The translations under genes were made by a program, and so were the position numbers. Under the pieces are notes generated by a model that was not told the origin of the DNA, did not search any database, and worked only from the letters and a program-made list of their open reading frames with translations. A stretch of DNA of 64,000 nucleotides from Pseudomonas sp. MM213. Lineage in GTDB: Bacteria > Pseudomonadota > Gammaproteobacteria > Pseudomonadales > Pseudomonadaceae. Below are positions 29,798-37,300 of the stretch, piece by piece (positions within the stretch are counted from its first letter, which is position 1; every line of letters begins with the position of its first letter). The DNA lies in NCBI RefSeq assembly GCF_020423045.1, contig NZ_CP081943.1:6682356-6746355 (forward strand), in the 5' to 3' direction.

Positions 29798-30376
29798 CTA
29801 TGTTTCCTCGACGGCCTTGGTAGACGCGCATGCACGCTTGACCGCTGCGGTTGATATACCCCACTGCTTCGCCGTGTCCGCAATGCTTGCTTTGTTTTCT
29901 CGTCTCCAAGTTGCGACAGCGTAGTCGTCGATTTTTTTGACTGCCCCTAGTTTCTTGCCCTCTGCTTTGGCTCGCTCGATGCCCGCCATCTGCCGTGCCT
30001 TGATGTTCGAGCGCTCCAACTTCGCGACCGCTGCGAGCATGGCCAGCATCGCGTCTCCTATGGGCGTCGATAAGTCGAAGCCTTCGCGTATCGAGACCAC
30101 CGCCACTCCTTTCTCTTTTAGCATCTCCACAGTAGTCAGTACGTCAATGGTGTCCCGACCCAGGCGGTCAATGGCCGCAACAACGACTGTGTCACCGTTC
30201 CTGACGTACTTGTACAGAGCTTCAAAGCCAGGCCGTTGCAGCGCCTTGGTCACTCCGCTAGTCGCCTCGTCGCTGAACCACTTCGCAATCGTGTAGAGCT
30301 TTGCTATGCCGTGGCGCTGCGCGTCGGTGGTTTGGTCGTCGGTGCTGACGCGGACATATGCGATGGTTGTGGTCAT
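29798..30376 (-). CDS. Serine recombinase (resolvase/invertase family)
   Basis: A 192-residue recombinase from ATG 30376 (MTTTIAYVRVST). The catalytic serine is in YVRVSTDDQ; the RPGFEAL, AIDRLGRD and AAVAKLERSNIKAR stretches are typical of the catalytic domain and long helix, and a C-terminal helix-turn-helix (IADTAKQWGISTAAVKRA) binds DNA. It would resolve or invert DNA at sites near its gene; an imperfect inverted repeat lies just upstream at 30391-30452. Confidence 0.92.
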   Translation of the reverse strand: MTTTIAYVRVSTDDQTTDAQRHGIAKLYTIAKWFSDEATSGVTKALQRPGFEALYKYVRNGDTVVVAAIDRLGRDTIDVLTTVEMLKEKGVAVVSIREGFDLSTPIGDAMLAMLAAVAKLERSNIKARQMAGIERAKAEGKKLGAVKKIDDYAVATWRRENKASIADTAKQWGISTAAVKRACASTKAVEET

Positions 30377-30390
30377 GGCGATGCAGTCCT

Positions 30391-30452
30391 GGCTCAATGT
30401 GTTGGCTCGGAATTCTATGGGGTGGATCAGTAAATTTCAACACATCTGAGCC
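30391..30452. promoter_or_regulatory. Imperfect inverted repeat upstream of the recombinase, possible res site or operator
   Basis: Arm 30391-30404 and arm 30438-30452 are complementary over 14 positions with one extra base (GGCTCAATGTGTTG against CAACACATCTGAGCC), separated by 33 bases. The position directly before the recombinase start matches that of resolution sites in resolvase genes. Confidence 0.5.
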
Positions 30453-30539
30453 GCCTGAAGGCCGCATCTTCTCGTTGGCTAATTCGTGGTCAAGACCTGG
30501 CTCGTGGGGTGTACTTACTGAGCCAAGCAGAGGAGCGGG

Positions 30540-30767
30540 TTATTCCTCGTCTTCGTCTTCGGTGCTATTAGCAGTTAGAGTGTTCTCATTCACGTAATCT
30601 TCGCAGCCGTCGTTGAATGAGGGTGAAGGAGTACTACAATCGGATGCGTCATCAATGTCATTTGCTTCCGCCCAATCGTATCCAGCGTCATACCCTTCTC
30701 CGGCGGAAGCGATGCTTGGAGCTGTAGTCAGCACTAACAATGCGATTGCGATAGGTTTCAGATTCAC
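30540..30767 (-). CDS. Small acidic secreted protein, unknown
   Basis: A 75-residue protein starting at GTG 30765-30767, with GGAG eight bases upstream. It has a clear signal peptide (NLKPIAIALLVLTTAPSIASA, cleavage after ASA) and a mature part of about 52 residues rich in Asp and Glu, ending EDEDEE, with two cysteines (SDCST, DGCED) that could form a disulfide. No family is recognised. It stands alone between the recombinase and the HEPN gene. Confidence 0.6.
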   Translation of the reverse strand: MNLKPIAIALLVLTTAPSIASAGEGYDAGYDWAEANDIDDASDCSTPSPSFNDGCEDYVNENTLTANSTEDEDEE

Positions 30768-31017
30768 GGGTAGTTCTCCAAGGTCGATCGAGGAAGGAGG
30801 AAGGGCCATAGAATATTAAGTGCGCAATCTTCACAAGGTAAATAATGGGATGGGGGGCGGGGAGGGGGGGAAGAAATCCGCCTACATGTTTATCTAGAGT
30901 GTTCAGATTTTTCACGAAAAAATAGCCGGCTTAACGGTAGGCAGAGTGTGGCTTTTATTAAAATGTTTCTGAATAAAAGAATAATATTTTTTGTTTTCTA
31001 GTCACAAGGAAAAATAG

Positions 31018-32112
31018 ATGTCTCTAAGGCCGGATGAAACTATTCAGAAAATTCTAATTTCTACAACAAGTAGATTTGTAGGTGAGTACGAAAGCGCTGA
31101 TCTTCTAGTGACGCATGCTTGGGGAGGGTTTACTAGTCCGCTAGCGTCCATAAGATGGGAAGAAAATCCAGCTTCACGCAGCGCTTTTATCGTTTCATTT
31201 AGAACGCAGCCTTACGAGAAGGCAGCAGGCGTGATGGTTCCCGATTACTCGCCAGTTGGGGATGTAGTATGTTCATATCTCTCGGTTTTGTTCGGTAAAA
31301 GATTTGACTGTCATGGTCTCCTTGAAGGCTCAGGATTTTTTCACACGCCAGATTTAAACTTGTATAACGGGATTTGCAATCATCGGCTTTCATTTAACTC
31401 CCATCAGAGGCGGATGTGTTTTGGAGTTCCTTTGCGTCTGGAAAACATATCTGTCTTAAGTGCGCTCTTGTATAAGGGTGCAGTAGATGAAAAGTTGACT
31501 TCCATTGTGAGAACTGCATGCAAATTTTATCATCAGGCTCTCCAGAGCGCTGAACATGATCCTGAGATTGCATATTTGAACCTCATAACCGCTGGCGAAA
31601 TAATGTCGAGTTGTTTTGAGTTTTCCGACGAGGAGATTTTGGACTCTGAAACCGTTAATATGTTGGAGGCTATACGGGTAGGTTTGACGGGAGGTGAAAA
31701 AATTGCAAGACACCTGCGTGGACGTATGCTTTCCGTCAAAAGAAGATTCGTACGTTCATTAGTTGGCTTGTTGGCCGATGATTTTTTTGATGGTGCGGAG
31801 TCTCCGCATGAATTTTCCCGCTTCAAGCCAGATGTGATTGAGTCGAATATTAAGTCGGCATATGACCTCCGAAGTCGGTACGTGCATACAGGTGTTGCAT
31901 TCGGGCAGTGGATTAGAACTTCGGTTGGTGGGGGGGATGTGCAATTTGGAAAACCTGTTGAACCTGATAGGGACTACGCACGCATTTTGGAGAAGGCTCC
32001 AACCTTCCAAGGTCTTGAAAGGCTTATTCGCTACTGTCTTCTGCGGATGATTGAATCAAAAGGGTTGGCGGATTTCTCGAAGTTACCGTTTGGTTTGGAA
32101 TCTGAGGAGTGA
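31018..32112 (+). CDS. ApeA-like HEPN-domain protein, putative anti-phage RNase
   Basis: A 364-residue soluble protein. The C-terminal part has AYLNLITAGEI near residue 182 and YDLRSRYVHTG at 282-292, giving the R-x4-H motif (Arg285, His290) of HEPN ribonucleases and resembling the ApeA-type HEPN segment. The N-terminal half may sense infection; it shows no motif I can name. AAGGA before ATG 31018 supports the start. The gene and its 200-base leader are AT-rich relative to the core, pointing to transfer. HEPN proteins often act by abortive RNA cleavage; that role is inferred. Confidence 0.65.
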   Translation: MSLRPDETIQKILISTTSRFVGEYESADLLVTHAWGGFTSPLASIRWEENPASRSAFIVSFRTQPYEKAAGVMVPDYSPVGDVVCSYLSVLFGKRFDCHGLLEGSGFFHTPDLNLYNGICNHRLSFNSHQRRMCFGVPLRLENISVLSALLYKGAVDEKLTSIVRTACKFYHQALQSAEHDPEIAYLNLITAGEIMSSCFEFSDEEILDSETVNMLEAIRVGLTGGEKIARHLRGRMLSVKRRFVRSLVGLLADDFFDGAESPHEFSRFKPDVIESNIKSAYDLRSRYVHTGVAFGQWIRTSVGGGDVQFGKPVEPDRDYARILEKAPTFQGLERLIRYCLLRMIESKGLADFSKLPFGLESEE

Positions 32113-32221
32113 TTTGGTCGCAGTAGGGTTCGTTAAAATTGAAGAACCGTATGAAGCTCCTCTGCAAGCAGGCCTGTCAGACAGGCCTAATAACCAAGCT
32201 GAATGACAGGCTTTTCAGGAG

Positions 32222-32410
32222 TTAGGCAGGCGGAGATGCTAAGTAAAGGCTACCGATGGCCGTGGCAAGGAAGTCAGCGTTCTTGTCCAGATGTGACAGA
32301 CAATCCTGGACGTGGCCAGCGACCGCGTGAGAACCGCGTTCAGCCGCCCATTTGGATAGCTCCTCGACGGCAGCAGCTATGGCCAGTTGGTTTTCATTAA
32401 GAGTGCGCAA
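32222..32410 (-). CDS. Short unknown ORF, possibly a truncated gene
   Basis: A 62-residue helical frame that would begin with TTG at 32408-32410 and ends at 32222; no ribosome site is visible. The frame stays open upstream to 32545 and reads protein-like there (CRTLFLGGGTYLPNKL, CPDHPLEWKP), but no ATG, GTG or TTG start is found in that part. It could be the remains of a gene that lost its start. The remainder of 32113-32617 shows nothing else. Confidence 0.35.
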   Translation of the reverse strand: MRTLNENQLAIAAAVEELSKWAAERGSHAVAGHVQDCLSHLDKNADFLATAIGSLYLASPPA

Positions 32411-32617
32411 GATGTCGGGTAGTATGTGGTGGGAAGTAGTAATAGTGGGTTTCCATTCCAGTGGGTGGTCTGGGCAGGTTAGCTTATTGGGAAGGTACGT
32501 GCCCCCTCCTAGGAAAAGGGTACGGCAGTCCCTAACTAAAAGCAGTCACAGATTTTTGGGCTGAAAACAGTTGCGTCTCCTGCCCCTTGATACGCCCATT
32601 TAGAGGCTGTTTCGAAA

Positions 32618-33217
32618 ATGAACCAACAAGAACTAGCTCAGCACCTTAAGCGCCAGATTATTTTTCTTCGTAACTCTGTAGCAGCATATGACCAAGGGTC
32701 CCATGAGGAGGCCCTCCGGATCGCTGTCGTCATCCGTGTGCTTTTCTACGACACGCGCAGTTGTACCTCTCTGCTCAAGCACATGGGCAGGAAAGACACT
32801 CTTCAGTTGGTGACCACTGCGAAAGACTTGCCACCCAATTTCCCACGCCCTCTGGAGTTTGGCGAGTTGCTGTCAGGTATGGTCTTTGGCGAGACAATCC
32901 ACTACGCCCCTATATCTGCAGGCTCACCAACGCTCGCTTGCCCTGATTGGTGGAGTCAGCCCGTCCTTATTCGTGATGACGCGCCATACACCCGGGGAGA
33001 TGTCGTTCGAGCTGCCGCTCACAAGGATGGCGGCGCTCACGTCGATGAGCCAGATGTACACCTTAAAGCCCTCCGAGAAGGTTTCTGGATGAAGGAGTGG
33101 AGGGACGCCCGTGGACTGAAGGTACGTGAGTCTATAGGGGACACTCACTTCAGGATGTTGCGTCGGTTTGCCGACGAGCTACTTCATAGCCCTAATCTAC
33201 TCGCCTTGATAACGTGA
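32618..33217 (+). CDS. Unknown protein with KDGGAHVD segment
   Basis: A 199-residue soluble protein starting MNQQELAQHLKRQ. The N-terminal 70 residues are helical; around residues 128-142 is a VVRAAAHKDGGAHVD stretch that I remember as a conserved block in uncharacterised bacterial proteins. The His/Asp-rich block could bind metal or form an active site. It lies between the HEPN and the DUF262 genes with over 390 bases on either side, so it is probably expressed alone. No function is assigned. Confidence 0.6.
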   Translation: MNQQELAQHLKRQIIFLRNSVAAYDQGSHEEALRIAVVIRVLFYDTRSCTSLLKHMGRKDTLQLVTTAKDLPPNFPRPLEFGELLSGMVFGETIHYAPISAGSPTLACPDWWSQPVLIRDDAPYTRGDVVRAAAHKDGGAHVDEPDVHLKALREGFWMKEWRDARGLKVRESIGDTHFRMLRRFADELLHSPNLLALIT

Positions 33218-33613
33218 CTGAAAGCCCGACCAACACTCCAGTTGGGCGGGAGTAGATGCATAGCACCCCAAGTAAATAATCTTCGCTAGGCAAGTTGCTA
33301 AAACAGGTGTGAGGGGAAGCGTATTTGTCACCTTACTTTCATAGTGTGTTTATCATTTTTGCCTAAAAGTAACCCGTATCAGATATGGGTTGCTATGCTT
33401 ATTATTCTATTAGATGTTGGTAGTGACTTGTGATGTTACGTTGCGGGTAGCAAATAAATTTACAGTTATGGTGTGCAGTCCTAGCTGTTAGGTGGGTTCA
33501 CGTATTTTCGGTGCTGGCTGGTAACGCGATTTTGCTTGCGTGCATCCTTGAGAGTTGGGTATTGTCTGGCCCATTGGGTCGGTCAAAATTAATTTTCTAG
33601 ATAAGGATTTTTT

Positions 33614-35353
33614 ATGTCGGAGTGGATAACAGACAGTCAGGATGAACAAAATTTTGAAGGCCTTTTGCGAGATGCGGATCAAATTCATATTCCGATATTT
33701 CAACGCAGTTATGTTTGGAGGCAGAAGCAACTTTCTGAGTTGCTGGCTGACATAGATCAAGTTAGATCTGAAGTCGAGGAAACTCAGTTCATGGGGGCGA
33801 TCGTCGCTTATGAGAAGCCACGCAGCGGGAATACAGTTGGTCGTATGCGTGCTTTAGAGATAGTTGATGGGCAGCAACGTATACTGACTTTATATATTTT
33901 TGTGATGGCGGTAGTAGAGTGTATTGCTCCGATTGATAAGGAGGAAGCTCTTGAGCTGGTGCGAGAGTACCTCCTCCTGGCTCCTCGACGAGGCCTCGAT
34001 ATCAATACACGAGTTGTTCCTGCCTTTGCTGATCGAAGTCAATTTCGAATTATTTGGGATCGGATCAATAGCCCCTCTGTTTTACAGAGCGAATTATCGG
34101 AAATGCAACTACATTTGCCACCTCCGAGTGGTGAGGCAGATGGTGATCTTGTAACTCAGTACTACCGAATACTTAGGCATCTGAGAGCTGAATCGCATGC
34201 GGACCTCGATGAGGCCGGAAATTTTCTACGTGAGACGGTTGCTGTCGTCACTCGCCATCTCTCGTTTGTACACCTTAAACTCACTGATGCTTCGGCAGCG
34301 ACAAAGATTTTCGAAAGGCTAAATTTTAGAGGTGTTAAAGTTGGAGTCGTGGACTTAGTTAGGAATGAAATATTTGCAAGCTTAGCAGATAATCAAATTA
34401 AGGCGCAGCGCATTTTTGATCATGTGTGGAGACCCTTTGAAGAGGCATTTGTTGGTAGGGCTGAGTATTTCTTTTTTCCCTATTGCCTAATTCAAGATAG
34501 TAATACAAGAAAGTCGGAGCTTTTTATGCAGCTTAGGGCTTCTTGGAAGGGACTGACTCCCGAGCAGATGATTAAGGATATGAAGCCCCTTCAAGGTCCG
34601 TTTTTAGCGATTGACCAGACAGGGCATCAGCCAGGGAGCAAAGAGATTTCCAAACGCCTTGAGCGCTTGGTGAGATTGCGTCGTCCTGCTTCAATATACC
34701 CGTATGTTATGTCTATGCTACTTGCATTCGAGGACGCTTCTATAACTGAGAAAACGGTCGTAGATCTGCTCGATGCATTAGAGTCTTTTCTAGTAAGGCG
34801 AGCTATAGTAGGGTTAGAGCCAACGGGGCTGCATGCCGTATTCAAAGGTCTCTGGTTGCAGATGAAGAAACATACCGTTAGTGAGTTTAAGCGGCAGATT
34901 AAAATTAGGCCTACTGTACAGTGGCCGAATGATGCGGATGTAAGGGGTGCGGTTGAGAAGCGAGCGCTCGGTCGGGCGAATATCTGTAGCTATCTTTTAG
35001 TTGAATACGATCGTGATATGAAAGGAGACAATCCGCCGTTGTCACCTACCATTGAGCATGTTTTACCCCAGACCCTGAGTGAAGATTCTGAATGGGCGAA
35101 TCTTTTTACCAAAGAACAGCATAAGCAGATGAAGGATCTATTGGCGAATGTCGTACCGCTGTCCTCACCGCTTAACTCCTCTCTTCAGGATTCACCGTAC
35201 TCCGTTAAAAAGACTAGATATAAAAAAGAGTCGATGTTTACCACCCCTAGGGATTTAGCTAGTAAGTGGTCAAGTTGGGGGCCGAAGTCTATCGAGCAAC
35301 GGTCTAAAATTTTGGCCGAATGGGCAGTGTTCCGTTGGTCGCAGTCGTTGTAA
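33614..35353 (+). CDS. DUF262-DUF1524 protein, GmrSD-like type IV restriction enzyme
   Basis: A 579-residue protein joining both GmrSD halves. The N-terminal DUF262 domain has IPIFQRSYVW (about 27-36), FMGAIV and EIVDGQQRILTL (about 84-95), the ParB-like nucleotide site; the C-terminal DUF1524 HNH domain has IEHVLPQ, ANVVPLSSPLN and a late KTRYKKES segment. Such enzymes cut DNA with modified bases (for example glucosylated hydroxymethylcytosine) using nucleotide hydrolysis; the substrate here is unknown. AAGGA six bases before ATG supports the start. The 396 bases upstream are AT-rich and contain no gene. Confidence 0.85.
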   Translation: MSEWITDSQDEQNFEGLLRDADQIHIPIFQRSYVWRQKQLSELLADIDQVRSEVEETQFMGAIVAYEKPRSGNTVGRMRALEIVDGQQRILTLYIFVMAVVECIAPIDKEEALELVREYLLLAPRRGLDINTRVVPAFADRSQFRIIWDRINSPSVLQSELSEMQLHLPPPSGEADGDLVTQYYRILRHLRAESHADLDEAGNFLRETVAVVTRHLSFVHLKLTDASAATKIFERLNFRGVKVGVVDLVRNEIFASLADNQIKAQRIFDHVWRPFEEAFVGRAEYFFFPYCLIQDSNTRKSELFMQLRASWKGLTPEQMIKDMKPLQGPFLAIDQTGHQPGSKEISKRLERLVRLRRPASIYPYVMSMLLAFEDASITEKTVVDLLDALESFLVRRAIVGLEPTGLHAVFKGLWLQMKKHTVSEFKRQIKIRPTVQWPNDADVRGAVEKRALGRANICSYLLVEYDRDMKGDNPPLSPTIEHVLPQTLSEDSEWANLFTKEQHKQMKDLLANVVPLSSPLNSSLQDSPYSVKKTRYKKESMFTTPRDLASKWSSWGPKSIEQRSKILAEWAVFRWSQSL

Positions 35354-35536
35354 CGTATTATGGAGGAAGAGAAATTATCTAGCAGAGGTTTTATCCCTGT
35401 CGTAGACGCGAAACTTCGTCCGAAGACAACTACTTGTTGTCGAAACCATCAAGCCGCCTCCTAAAAATAAAATGAGGCTTTAGGTAACGAGTGCCCGGCG
35501 GCGAGCTGGGCATCTCAACCTTGTGGGTGTCGCAAC

Positions 35537-35920
35537 TCAGCCTTTAACTGTGTTGAAACCGCCATAGGTTTTGTTTGCTGGGGCGGGTGACTTCCACCCG
35601 GTTCGCCACAGATTACGATTCGCGGTGGCATTTCCGTCATGCTTGTACTTTTGCTCCGCTCCTTTGGCCATCAGGTGAGCTGGCAGTACGATTAAGCCGG
35701 TCTTGAGATACTCGACCAGTAATGCCCTCGCCTGAGAAATTACCTTCTGCCTTTTCACGTTACCATTTCTTGCTGCAGTGGTTGCTGATCCATTCATTTG
35801 CATGCCCTTATGCCTGCATAGCTTGAACAGGAGGCGGTGGGCGTTTTCGGAGCCGGTGATCCGAACTCCGGCAACAGTTAGCTCATCGATCACTGCTTGA
35901 AAGGGATGTTGTCCGCTCAC
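35537..35920 (-). CDS. Unknown small basic protein at the right end of the island
   Basis: A 127-residue basic protein starting with GTG at 35918-35920 (VSGQHPFQAVIDEL), with AAGGA eight bases before. The first half is helical, the C-terminus is glycine- and asparagine-rich. No family is recognised. It is the last credible gene before the right ffs repeat; 35921-36265 shows AT-rich sequence and a short frame read from ffs that I do not accept as a gene. Confidence 0.5.
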   Translation of the reverse strand: MSGQHPFQAVIDELTVAGVRITGSENAHRLLFKLCRHKGMQMNGSATTAARNGNVKRQKVISQARALLVEYLKTGLIVLPAHLMAKGAEQKYKHDGNATANRNLWRTGWKSPAPANKTYGGFNTVKG

Positions 35921-36282
35921 ATCGATTTTCCTTATGGTTGATTCAGATAACGAGTTTCATGCGACCCAAAGTGGCCGCATTCGATTGCCTGTGTAACCCA
36001 ACCATTGGTATCTATAAAACGAAAAAAAATAATGCCGGAACCGGATATATTTCCTGGTTGTAATAGGATTTTATTTCAATGCCGAACGGTCTAGGTCCTA
36101 GACTCTTATGGTACAAAAGTGGGGCATAAGAGTGGTACAGGCGGTTGCCAAGCGCACACCTTGCTGATTTACAATACCGTCAACAATCATGTCCGCGTCA
36201 GGGGTGTGAAGAACCAAGAATAAATGCGGCCTTGCTTTTGTCTTTGATTTATAAAGCCTTTTAGACAGGTGAGCGTCGTTAT

Positions 36283-36392
36283 GGTGACCCCATCGGTCCC
36301 CCCGCAACGATTACCCGTGAACCTGGTCAGATCCGGAAGGAAGCAGCCACAGCGGGAACATTGTGTGCCGGGGTGTGGCTGGTGGGGTTGCC
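36283..36392 (+). ncRNA. ffs: 4.5S signal recognition particle RNA, right copy
   Basis: Identical to the left copy over the RNA and 17 bases upstream. It keeps the native-looking terminator at 36405-36427 but is preceded by island sequence; the nearest promoter-like element is a weak TATAAA at 36250-36255 without a good -35 box. Whether it is transcribed cannot be judged from sequence. Confidence 0.9.
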
Positions 36393-36404
36393 TCCATAAC
36401 GCAC

Positions 36405-36427
36405 CGCGAGCCTTCTCTCGCGTTTTT
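36405..36427 (+). terminator. Terminator after the right ffs copy
   Basis: CGCGAG (36405-36410), a six-base loop and CTCGCG (36417-36422) are followed by TTTTT. It is probably the original ffs terminator, now separated from the ffs promoter by the island. Confidence 0.8.
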
Positions 36428-36509
36428 CATCAAAAAATACCGTCTTGTTGCTCTGCCATGGATTTCGTCCAGGGCGGATTTTTCGTCGTTTCCGTTTTGA
36501 AAACAGGCG

Positions 36510-36558
36510 CAAAAAAGGAGGCCGACCTGTCGAATCACGACAAGTCGGCCTCCTTTTT
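36510..36558. terminator. Strong bidirectional terminator
   Basis: A long hairpin with a stem of about 15 bp (AAAAAGGAGGCCGAC with GTCGGCCTCCTTTTT) plus an inner GTCG/CGAC stem. It lies just after the stop of the XRE gene on the minus strand. Confidence 0.9.
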
Positions 36559-36569
36559 CATTTCTGCCA

Positions 36570-36884
36570 CTAAGGCTTGGACATGGCCTGGTCAACCGCT
36601 GCAATCAGCTTTCCCAGATCCTTCGGGGTGGCTTTGTGGATGACTCCGAACAGGTACGCCCGCTGTTCATCCTCATCGCCCAAATCTGCGAAGAAGGCTT
36701 TCAGTTTCACCCCCAGCACGCCGGCAAGCAGGAACAGGGCTTCCACGCTGGGGGTGTAGGTGCCGGTTTCAAAACGGCTGATGGTTTTCGGGTCAAAACC
36801 GGTTTTTTCGCCGAGTTCAGCCTGAGTAAGCCCCGCGACCTTGCGGTAACGCCGAATGGCTGAACCCAAACTTGAAATTTGCAT
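36570..36884 (-). CDS. XRE-family helix-turn-helix regulator
   Basis: A 104-residue protein with an HTH_3 domain at residues about 8-62 (LTQAELGEKTGFDPKTISRF is the helix-turn-helix) and a short C-terminal helical tail. Proteins of this size usually bind as dimers and often control themselves or a nearby gene. Target unknown. It lies on core sequence outside the right ffs repeat. The 416 bases up to 37300 contain no convincing gene. Confidence 0.85.
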   Translation of the reverse strand: MQISSLGSAIRRYRKVAGLTQAELGEKTGFDPKTISRFETGTYTPSVEALFLLAGVLGVKLKAFFADLGDEDEQRAYLFGVIHKATPKDLGKLIAAVDQAMSKP

Positions 36885-37300
36885 CGCTCAATTCCCATTT
36901 AGAATCAAGAACTTAACGATAGATTTTTGCATTAGACAACTGCATGATCCATCACCTTGCTTTGCAAAATGTGATGCATTTCGTAGAATTGCCTCCTCCA
37001 AAGGGTATTTTGTGACCTGTTTGCGTAAGTTTGGCTGATGCGAAAGAGCCAGTACGGTGCTCCCTTGAACAATATGTGGAGTGCCGAAGCCTCCCTGAAG
37101 CCTTGCAAAATGTTATCGAAATCGTTGTTGCTGCCCTTTGTCCGGGTCTTTGAGCCTAGTTGATCTTCGGCGGCCAAAGGGCCATCAATCGCTGTTCCTG
37201 GAGTGATCACGTGGCTCTGCGCAGTACGAATCAAAACATCTCTTCCGGGCATTTTGCGCTGGTCGAGCGGTACCACCGCTAGCGACAGTGAGCCTGACTC

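Larger units (their letters stand above)
23184..36396. mobile_element. Genomic island integrated in ffs, flanked by 131-bp direct repeats
   Basis: The bases 23184-23314 and 36266-36396 are identical over 131 positions, 13,082 bases apart, and each contains the whole 4.5S RNA. A tyrosine integrase starts 72 bases after the left repeat, as expected of an element integrated at the 3' end of a small RNA gene. Contents between are accessory (helicase, recombinase, HEPN, DUF262 nuclease, small unknowns), REP elements are absent and stretches at 30.8-35.4 kb are AT-rich. No conjugation or phage structural genes are seen, so it would need help to move between cells. Confidence 0.9.

Noticed and set aside
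36098..36307. 69-residue frame running out of the right ffs copy
   Set aside because: Its first residues are translated from the SRP RNA gene and no ribosome site is visible.
23184..36396. Prophage
   Set aside because: No capsid, tail, terminase or lysis genes are present, only recombinases and accessory cargo.
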